In this document: positions 13,078 to 17,691 of the stretch, one piece after another | How positions within the stretch are numbered: the first letter of the stretch is position 1 | How the letters are laid out: each line of letters starts with the position of its first letter | NCBI GenBank assembly: GCA_049964655.1 | Contig: JBMFXC010000057.1 | Location: 1-17,691, forward strand | Reading direction: 5' to 3' | DNA from: JAJZJT01 sp049964655 | Lineage (GTDB): Bacteria; Actinomycetota; Acidimicrobiia; Acidimicrobiales; RAAP-2 | DNA: 17,691 bases | Notes under the pieces: model-generated | The model's database searches: none | What the model was told of the DNA's origin: nothing | What the model saw: the letters and a program-made list of their open reading frames with translations, nothing else | Translations under genes and position numbers: made by a program

Positions 13078-14252
13078 GGCTCGCCTCCGACGGTCTGGGC
13101 GGCCACCGCCCGCGCCACGGCGTCGGCGACGAGCGCCCGTTCGGGCTCACCCGCCGGTCGACCTCGAACCTCCTCGAGGAAGTCGAGCACGAGCGCGTCA
13201 GGAGCGCGAGCCTCGACGAGGGCGGCCTCGAACGAGGGGGTCCCAGGGGAGCCAGCCCGGCTCGGTGCGTACCGGACGTTCACGGCGTGGGGAAAGCGCC
13301 CGCGCAGTCGCTCCATGGGCTGGACCTGCACCGTGTCGTCGGTCAGTCGGACGGCGACCCAGGCGTCGACGAAGGGCTCGTAGGCCTGGTCGGCAAGGAG
13401 GTCGTCGAGACGCCCCTCCAGCGTGACGACCGGTCGGCCCACGGGGATCGGCACGTCGGTCACCTCGGCGACGGCGCCGCCGGAGACCTCGAGCAGACGG
13501 ACCGACTTTCCGTGGTCCTCGCTGAACGAGTACGGGAGCAACGACCCCGAGTAGGCGATCCGGCCGCCGGCACCGACGGTCTGAGGCCGGTGGAGGTGCC
13601 CGAGGGCGACGTAGTCGAAGCCGTCGAAGACCGCGGCGTCGACGACGTCGGTGCCCCCCACGGCGAGGAGCTTCTCCGAGTCGGAGGGGGTCCCGCCGGC
13701 GACGAAGGCATGCGCCACGACGATCGAAGGGACACCTGCCAGCTTGGCCAGGCCCGCCCGCCCGGCGGCCAACGCGTCCTCGAGGACGTGCTGGTGGGTG
13801 CGGGGCCGGAGTGAGCCGTCGGCGGCCGGGGTCGGTGCCGGCGCGGTAAGCGGGTCGAGGAACGGCACGGCGACCACGGCGACTCGCTCGGTTCCGGCTT
13901 CGAAGACCCACGGCTCGGGTGGGACCTGGGTGTCGGCGACGACACGGACGCCTCCGAGTGCCTGACGGATGGCGCCGAACCCCAGCCGGCGGGCGCTGTC
14001 GTGGTTGCCCGGGACGAGCAAGACGGTCGCCCCGGCCTCCACCAGGGCGTCGAGGGCGTCGTCGAGCAGCGTGACCGCCTCCTCGGCAGGAAGCGCCCGG
14101 TCGTAGACGTCGCCAGCCACCACCACGAGGTCGACACGTTCGGCGGCGACAAAGCCGACCAGCCATTCGAGCGCGCGGCGCTGGTCGGCCTCGAGCGGCT
14201 CCTGCTCGAACCGCCGGCCGAGGTGCCAGTCGCTCGTGTGGAGGATACGCAC
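13074..14252 (-). CDS. sbcD: SbcD, exonuclease subunit (Mre11-type phosphoesterase)
   Basis: A 392-residue metal-dependent nuclease, partner of SbcC in DNA end and hairpin processing. Metal-binding motifs of the calcineurin-like fold are intact: TSDWHLGR (Asp8, His10), GDVYDR (Asp48), GNHDS (Asn83, His84), VVAHAF (His181) and GHLH (218-221, with His219 and His221). GTG 14252 begins directly with the expected MRILHTSDWH, so the start is secure even though no strong ribosome binding site is seen. It is the first gene of the sbcDC operon and is divergent from the Old Yellow Enzyme gene across a 110-base gap. Confidence 0.97.
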   Translation of the reverse strand: MRILHTSDWHLGRRFEQEPLEADQRRALEWLVGFVAAERVDLVVVAGDVYDRALPAEEAVTLLDDALDALVEAGATVLLVPGNHDSARRLGFGAIRQALGGVRVVADTQVPPEPWVFEAGTERVAVVAVPFLDPLTAPAPTPAADGSLRPRTHQHVLEDALAAGRAGLAKLAGVPSIVVAHAFVAGGTPSDSEKLLAVGGTDVVDAAVFDGFDYVALGHLHRPQTVGAGGRIAYSGSLLPYSFSEDHGKSVRLLEVSGGAVAEVTDVPIPVGRPVVTLEGRLDDLLADQAYEPFVDAWVAVRLTDDTVQVQPMERLRGRFPHAVNVRYAPSRAGSPGTPSFEAALVEARAPDALVLDFLEEVRGRPAGEPERALVADAVARAVAAQTVGGEP

Positions 14253-14267
14253 CCGGGCAGCGTGCCA

Positions 14268-14287
14268 CAGGGGTGCGACACCCCCTG
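14268..14287. promoter_or_regulatory. stem-loop in the sbcD/Old Yellow Enzyme divergent gap
   Basis: CAGGGGTG, loop CGA, then CACCCCCTG with one bulged C makes a strong hairpin. Its core GGGTG-CGA-CACCC (14271-14283) is a perfect dyad. It lies 16 bases before the sbcD start on the minus strand, inside the presumed control region, so an operator or a structured sbcD leader are both possible. Confidence 0.35.
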
Positions 14288-14289
14288 CC

Positions 14290-14316
14290 GGTGGTGTCGG
14301 TGGTGTCGGTGGTCGA
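14290..14316. repeat. 9-bp tandem repeat GGTGGTGTC (nearly three copies)
   Basis: Two exact units (14290-14298, 14299-14307) and an imperfect third (GGTGGTCGA) lie in the divergent gap before the Old Yellow Enzyme gene. Their effect is unknown. Confidence 0.75.
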
Positions 14317-14362
14317 CCAGGCCCCCGGGAATGCAGCCGGCCTGGAGGGTGTCGAACGAGCT

Positions 14363-15430
14363 ATGAGCATCCTCTTCTCCCCGCTGACCCTGCGCGGTCT
14401 GACCGTCCGCAACCGCGTCTGGGTGTCCCCCATGTGCCAGTACTCCTCCGACGAAGGGAAGCCGACCGACTGGCACCTCGTGCACCTCGGGTCCTTCGCC
14501 CGAGGCGGTGCCGGCCTCGTGCTCACCGAGGCCACCGCTGTCAGCCCCGAGGGACGCATCAGCCCGTGGGACGCCGGCATCTGGACGGACGAACAGGCCG
14601 ACGCCTACCGGGGCATCACGTCGTTCGTCCACGGCCAGGGTGCCGCCGTCGGCGTCCAACTGGCCCACGCCGGCCGGAAGGGCTCGACGCGGCGTCCGTG
14701 GGAAGGCCCCGGCTCGGTGCCGTCCGACGAGGGCGGCTGGCAGACGGTGGCGCCCTCCCCGATCGCCTTCGGCGACCTCGCCGCCCCGAAGGAGCTCGCC
14801 GAAAACGAGCTCGCCGGGGTGGTCGCCGACTTCACCGCCGCCGCGGCACGCGCCGACGCCGCCGGGTTCGACGTGGTCGAGGTCCACGCCGCCCACGGCT
14901 ACCTCCTCCACCAGTTCCTCTCCCCTCTCGCCAACCACCGGGCCGACCGCTACGGCGGCGACCTCACCGGCCGGAGCCGGCTGCTCCTCGAGGTGGTCGA
15001 GGCCGTGCGCGACGCCTGGCCGGAAGACAAGCCGCTCTTCGTGCGCCTCTCCGCCACCGACTGGGCGGAGGGCGGCTGGGGGCTCGAGGAGACGGTCGAG
15101 GTGGCCCGCCGGCTGGTCGGCGCGGGCGTCGACCTGGTGGACGTGTCGAGCGGCGGAGCCGTGCCGTGGCAAGCGGTCGAGGTCGGCCCCGGCTACCAGG
15201 TCCCCTTCGCCCGCGCCGTGCGCGAGAGTGCCGGCGTGCCGACGGCCGCCGTCGGGCTCGTCACCGAGCCCGCCCAGGCCGAGGACATCGTGGCGAGTGG
15301 GGCGGCTGACGCCGTGCTGCTCGCCCGGGCCGTGTTGCGCGACCCGCACTGGGCGCTGCGGGCGGCCGACGAGCTCGGCGCCGGTGACGGGCTGTGGCCA
15401 CGGCAGTACCTGCGGGCCCGGCTGCCCTGA
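14363..15430 (+). CDS. Old Yellow Enzyme family NADH:flavin oxidoreductase (YqjM/NamA type)
   Basis: A 355-residue FMN TIM-barrel enzyme that reduces activated C=C bonds of enones and similar electrophiles with NAD(P)H. ATG 14363 begins the typical MSILFSPLTLRGLTVRNRVWVSPMCQYSS. GGAGGG lies 13 bases upstream, which is rather far. Class marks of the YqjM branch: redox-tuning Cys25 and Tyr27 in SPMCQYSS, QLAHAGRKGS (99-108), the substrate-anchoring His pair and Tyr in EVHAAHGYLLHQF (His175, His178, Tyr180), RADRYGG (193-199), and Arg227 in VRLS for FMN. The length fits the family. It may be cotranscribed with the acyl-CoA dehydrogenase downstream (gap of 120 bases), though a stem-loop intervenes. 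Exact substrate unknown. Confidence 0.94.
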   Translation: MSILFSPLTLRGLTVRNRVWVSPMCQYSSDEGKPTDWHLVHLGSFARGGAGLVLTEATAVSPEGRISPWDAGIWTDEQADAYRGITSFVHGQGAAVGVQLAHAGRKGSTRRPWEGPGSVPSDEGGWQTVAPSPIAFGDLAAPKELAENELAGVVADFTAAAARADAAGFDVVEVHAAHGYLLHQFLSPLANHRADRYGGDLTGRSRLLLEVVEAVRDAWPEDKPLFVRLSATDWAEGGWGLEETVEVARRLVGAGVDLVDVSSGGAVPWQAVEVGPGYQVPFARAVRESAGVPTAAVGLVTEPAQAEDIVASGAADAVLLARAVLRDPHWALRAADELGAGDGLWPRQYLRARLP

Positions 15431-15432
15431 GG

Positions 15433-15448
15433 GGGGTGCAAGCGCCCC
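15433..15448 (+). terminator. stem-loop directly after the Old Yellow Enzyme stop
   Basis: GGGGTG, loop CAAG, CGCCCC (one G-T pair) starts three bases after the TGA. No T-tract follows, so it is a weak terminator or an mRNA 3'-end structure. The remaining gap to 15550 holds no visible gene. Confidence 0.3.
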
Positions 15449-15550
15449 TGGCCGGAGCACTTCCACCTGCTGACGGCCCCGCCACAGGCGTCCCTGGAAT
15501 CGGCATCGCCCCGTTCGACGTGACAAGCGGCCACGGGGCAGACTGCAGCA

Positions 15551-16777
15551 ATGGTCACCGACACCGACACGTCCTCGACCGATGCCTTGGCCGCTGAGCT
15601 CGACGCCGCCATCGACCAGCTCCTCGCCGACGCTCCCCCTTCCTCGACGCCACCCGCCGCGTTCCTCGGCGAGCAGTTCGACCGGGGGCTCGCCTGGGTG
15701 CACTGGCCGGAGGGCCAAGGCGGACGGGGCTGGCCGGCCCCGCTGCAACAGCGAGTCGTGGCGCGCCTGGCGGAGGCCGGTGCCCCCAACCCCGGCTTCG
15801 TCAACGTGATCGGCTACGGCATGGTGGCGCCGACCATCGCCACCCACGGTACGCCCGAACAACGTGCGCGCTACCTCCGGCCGCTCTTCACCTGCGAAGA
15901 GATCTGGTGCCAGCTCTTCAGCGAGCCCGGGGCCGGCTCCGACGTCGCCAGCCTCGCCACCCGGGCGGTGCGCGACGGCGACGAGTGGGTGGTGACCGGC
16001 CAGAAGGTGTGGACCACCCTCGCCCACCTGGCCAGCTTCGGCCTCCTGATCGCCCGGACCGACCCCGAGCAGCCCAAGCACAAGGGGCTCACCGCCTTCC
16101 TCCTCGACATGCACGCCCCCGGGGTGGAGGTCCGACCGCTGTACCAGATCACCGGAGAGGCCGAGTTCAACGAGGTCTTCATGACCGAGGTCCGGGTCCC
16201 CGACTCGGCTCGGCTCGGAGACGTCGGGGACGGCTGGCGCGTGGCCATCACGACCCTGATGAACGAGCGGGTGTCCATCGGCGGGGGAGTGAGCCGTCGG
16301 GGCGAGGGCGCCATCGGCGATGCCCTCCGGGTGTGGAAGGAGCGGTGGGCCGGTACCACCAGCGCCCACGCGAGCGTGCTGCGGGACCGCCTCGTCCAGA
16401 CCTGGGTGCGGGCCGAGGTGACCCGGCTCACCAACCTGCGGGCGGCCCAGAACCGCACGGCCGGCACCCCCGGCCCCGAGGGGTCGGTGGCCAAGCTCGC
16501 CTTCGCCGAGGAGAACAAGCGGATCTACGAGCTCTGCGTCGACCTACTGGGCGCCGACGGCATGCGCCACAGCTCCGACTACCCCCGCATCCGTCCCGAG
16601 CACGTCGCCCTCGGCACGACAGACGTGACCAAGGCGTTCCTGCGGGTACGGGCCAACTCGATCGAGGGCGGCACCTCCGAGGTGATGCGCAACATCTTGG
16701 CAGAGCGGGTGCTCGGGCTGCCCGGCGACCCCAAGCCCGACGCCGGCCTGCCCTGGAAGGACACGCTGCGCAACTGA
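15551..16777 (+). CDS. acyl-CoA dehydrogenase (second, distinct paralogue)
   Basis: A 408-residue FAD-dependent acyl-CoA dehydrogenase. ATG 15551 has no clear ribosome binding site, so initiation may be leaderless or weak. Motifs: CQLFSEPGAGSDVASL (120-135) for the flavin/substrate region, VTGQKVWTTLAH (148-159), the mid-helical ITTLMNERVSIGGG (233-246), and the C-terminal SIEGGTSEVMRNILAERVLGLP (370-391). In this subgroup the position of the usual IYEGT glutamate holds glycine, with Glu372 shifted by one, so the catalytic base is not certain from sequence. It differs clearly from the first dehydrogenase in every motif, so this is not a recent duplicate. Substrate unknown. Actinobacterial relatives serve fatty acid or sterol side-chain breakdown. 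Confidence 0.93.
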   Translation: MVTDTDTSSTDALAAELDAAIDQLLADAPPSSTPPAAFLGEQFDRGLAWVHWPEGQGGRGWPAPLQQRVVARLAEAGAPNPGFVNVIGYGMVAPTIATHGTPEQRARYLRPLFTCEEIWCQLFSEPGAGSDVASLATRAVRDGDEWVVTGQKVWTTLAHLASFGLLIARTDPEQPKHKGLTAFLLDMHAPGVEVRPLYQITGEAEFNEVFMTEVRVPDSARLGDVGDGWRVAITTLMNERVSIGGGVSRRGEGAIGDALRVWKERWAGTTSAHASVLRDRLVQTWVRAEVTRLTNLRAAQNRTAGTPGPEGSVAKLAFAEENKRIYELCVDLLGADGMRHSSDYPRIRPEHVALGTTDVTKAFLRVRANSIEGGTSEVMRNILAERVLGLPGDPKPDAGLPWKDTLRN

Positions 16778-16873
16778 GGGAAGGGTGGCTCGGACAGGCG
16801 GGTGATCCGACAGAGGTCGGCGAAGCAAACAGCCAAGGCAACGCGAGCACCGGCGCCGTCGAAGTCGTGCTGG

Positions 16874-16879
16874 TAGGGT
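16874..16879 (+). promoter_or_regulatory. possible -10 box TAGGGT
   Basis: TAGGGT fits the actinobacterial TANNNT form about 90 bases before the start of the last gene. No good -35 hexamer is found at 16-19 bases upstream, so this is weak. Confidence 0.22.
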
Positions 16880-16940
16880 CGCCGTCCGTGCCGGCGCGGC
16901 AGGCCCGGCGACCCAGGGACGAGCAGCCCAGGCGCTCGTC
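16876..16940 (+). promoter_or_regulatory. two consecutive stem-loops in the leader of the last gene
   Basis: The first structure has an 8-bp outer stem GGGTCGCC/GGCGACCC (16876-16883, 16907-16914) and a nested TGCCG/CGGCA stem (16889-16893, 16897-16901). The second is a 7-bp stem GACGAGC/GCTCGTC (16918-16924, 16934-16940). They lie 26 bases or more before ATG 16967. They could be a structured 5' leader or the terminator of the preceding gene. No T-tract follows either stem. Confidence 0.4.
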
Positions 16941-16966
16941 GTGACCAACGGGACGCGTTGGAAGCC

Positions 16967-17691
16967 ATGACGACTCCGAACAACACGCCGCCGCGGCCCT
17001 CGGGTGCGCGACGCGGCGCACCTGCCACCGACGGGGCCGTCCCTCGGGCTCCCGAACCTGGCGAGACCTTCCCCGAGCGCCCGCCGCGATCGGGCCCAGG
17101 CCCGACGCCGATCACCGGGACAGGGGGTCCCAGCGAGCCGGACGACAAGGCACCGGGCAGGCATGGCTACAGCCGGCCCCGACGGTGGGACGTGGTCGTG
17201 CCAACCCGGTCGCCGGCCGCCGCGACGGTGCTCGCCATCGTCGTCTACGCCGCGTTGGCCGTGGTCGTCTTCTGGCACCTGTGGACGAGCGACCCGACCC
17301 AGGTCTCCCAGCCCGGTGGGGACCAGTTCTCCAACATGTGGTTCCTCGAGTGGGTGCCCTTCGCCATCGCGCACGGCCACAACCCGTTCTTCTCGAACTT
17401 CGCCAACTACCCCTTCGGCGTCAACCTCCTCACCAACACGAGCGCGCTCCTGCTCGGGCTGGCAGCGAGCCCCATCACCGTCGTCTGGGGACCGGTCGCC
17501 TCCTTCAACGTCCTGCTCACCCTGGCGCTGCCCGCCTCGGCGACCTCCGGCTACTTCCTTGCCCGCCGGTTCACGACGTGGCGGCCGGCGGCGTTCGTCG
17601 CCGGGCTCCTCTACGGCTTCTCGCCCTACGAGATCGCCCAGAGCGCCGGTCACCTCAACCTCACCTTCGTCGTCTTCCCGCCGCTCGTCCT
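16967..17691 (+). CDS. GT-C-like multi-span membrane protein, 5' part only
   Basis: An open frame from ATG 16967 runs off the window end (241 complete codons). The first 75 residues are a Pro/Gly/Arg-rich cytoplasmic tail. A membrane span at about 84-106 (TVLAIVVYAALAVVVFWHLW) is followed by GGDQFSNMWFLEW (117-129), in which an acidic residue shortly after the first span recalls the catalytic loop of GT-C glycosyltransferases that use polyprenyl-phosphate sugars. Then come NPFFSNFANYPFGVNLL and further hydrophobic spans around 158-175, 178-196 and 208-218. The pattern resembles large actinobacterial membrane proteins of cell-envelope polysaccharide synthesis, but the family cannot be fixed from the truncated part. 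The start is supported only by a weak GGAA upstream and by the coding pattern. Confidence 0.72.
   Translation, partial: MTTPNNTPPRPSGARRGAPATDGAVPRAPEPGETFPERPPRSGPGPTPITGTGGPSEPDDKAPGRHGYSRPRRWDVVVPTRSPAAATVLAIVVYAALAVVVFWHLWTSDPTQVSQPGGDQFSNMWFLEWVPFAIAHGHNPFFSNFANYPFGVNLLTNTSALLLGLAASPITVVWGPVASFNVLLTLALPASATSGYFLARRFTTWRPAAFVAGLLYGFSPYEIAQSAGHLNLTFVVFPPLV

Noticed and set aside
10546..13383. 945-codon open frame opposite sbcC/sbcD on the plus strand
   Set aside because: It mirrors a GC-rich, clearly functional minus-strand operon, has no recognisable domain and is explained by codon bias removing stops in the complementary frame.
13460..16369. 969-codon minus-strand open frame spanning the Old Yellow Enzyme, the second dehydrogenase and sbcD
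   Set aside because: It runs antisense or out of frame through three well-supported genes, and its composition (Arg, Pro, Gly, His) is that of a shadow frame.

Overview
This window is a GC-rich (roughly 70%) bacterial chromosome segment. The best guess is an actinobacterium, most likely of the class Acidimicrobiia. The reasons are high GC, frequent GTG and TTG starts, 4-bp stop/start overlaps (ATGA, GTGA), an F420 biosynthesis gene (cofD), several lipid/CoA enzymes, and -10 boxes of the form TANNNT. The taxonomic call is an inference from gene content. No rRNA, tRNA, CRISPR, transposase or phage structural gene was found.

Left part, minus strand (153-4118): a split cytochrome b gene pair (quinol oxidation, respiratory chain), a small hypothetical gene, and cofD (2-phospho-L-lactate/phosphoenolpyruvate transferase of coenzyme F420 synthesis). 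A compact regulatory region with two inverted repeats and overlapping divergent promoter-like elements separates cofD from the next block.

Middle part, plus strand (4324-9989): a five-gene cassette of acyl-CoA dehydrogenase, AMP-forming acyl-CoA ligase, SCP2-type thiolase, nitroreductase-like flavoprotein, and a small protein resembling the SAM-like core-binding domain of tyrosine recombinases. The ligase would activate a carboxylic acid as a CoA ester, the dehydrogenase desaturate it and the thiolase cleave it. No enoyl-CoA hydratase or hydroxyacyl-CoA dehydrogenase is present here, so the pathway must be completed elsewhere or is not ordinary beta-oxidation. Two gaps in the cassette carry short tandem repeats (9-bp units and 40-bp units).

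Right part: convergent to the cassette lies the minus-strand operon sbcD-sbcC (DNA double-strand-end and hairpin nuclease). Divergent from it, on the plus strand, are an Old Yellow Enzyme (YqjM type), a second acyl-CoA dehydrogenase, and the start of a multi-membrane-span protein resembling GT-C glycosyltransferases, cut by the window end. The last gene is preceded by two strong consecutive stem-loops.

No complete, clearly undescribed system is visible. The best candidates for a second look are the divergent cytochrome b subunit IV-like protein with a large loop domain, the acyl-CoA cassette with altered catalytic motifs and its recombinase-domain-like last gene, the cofD/acyl-CoA dehydrogenase control region, and the structured leader before the last gene.
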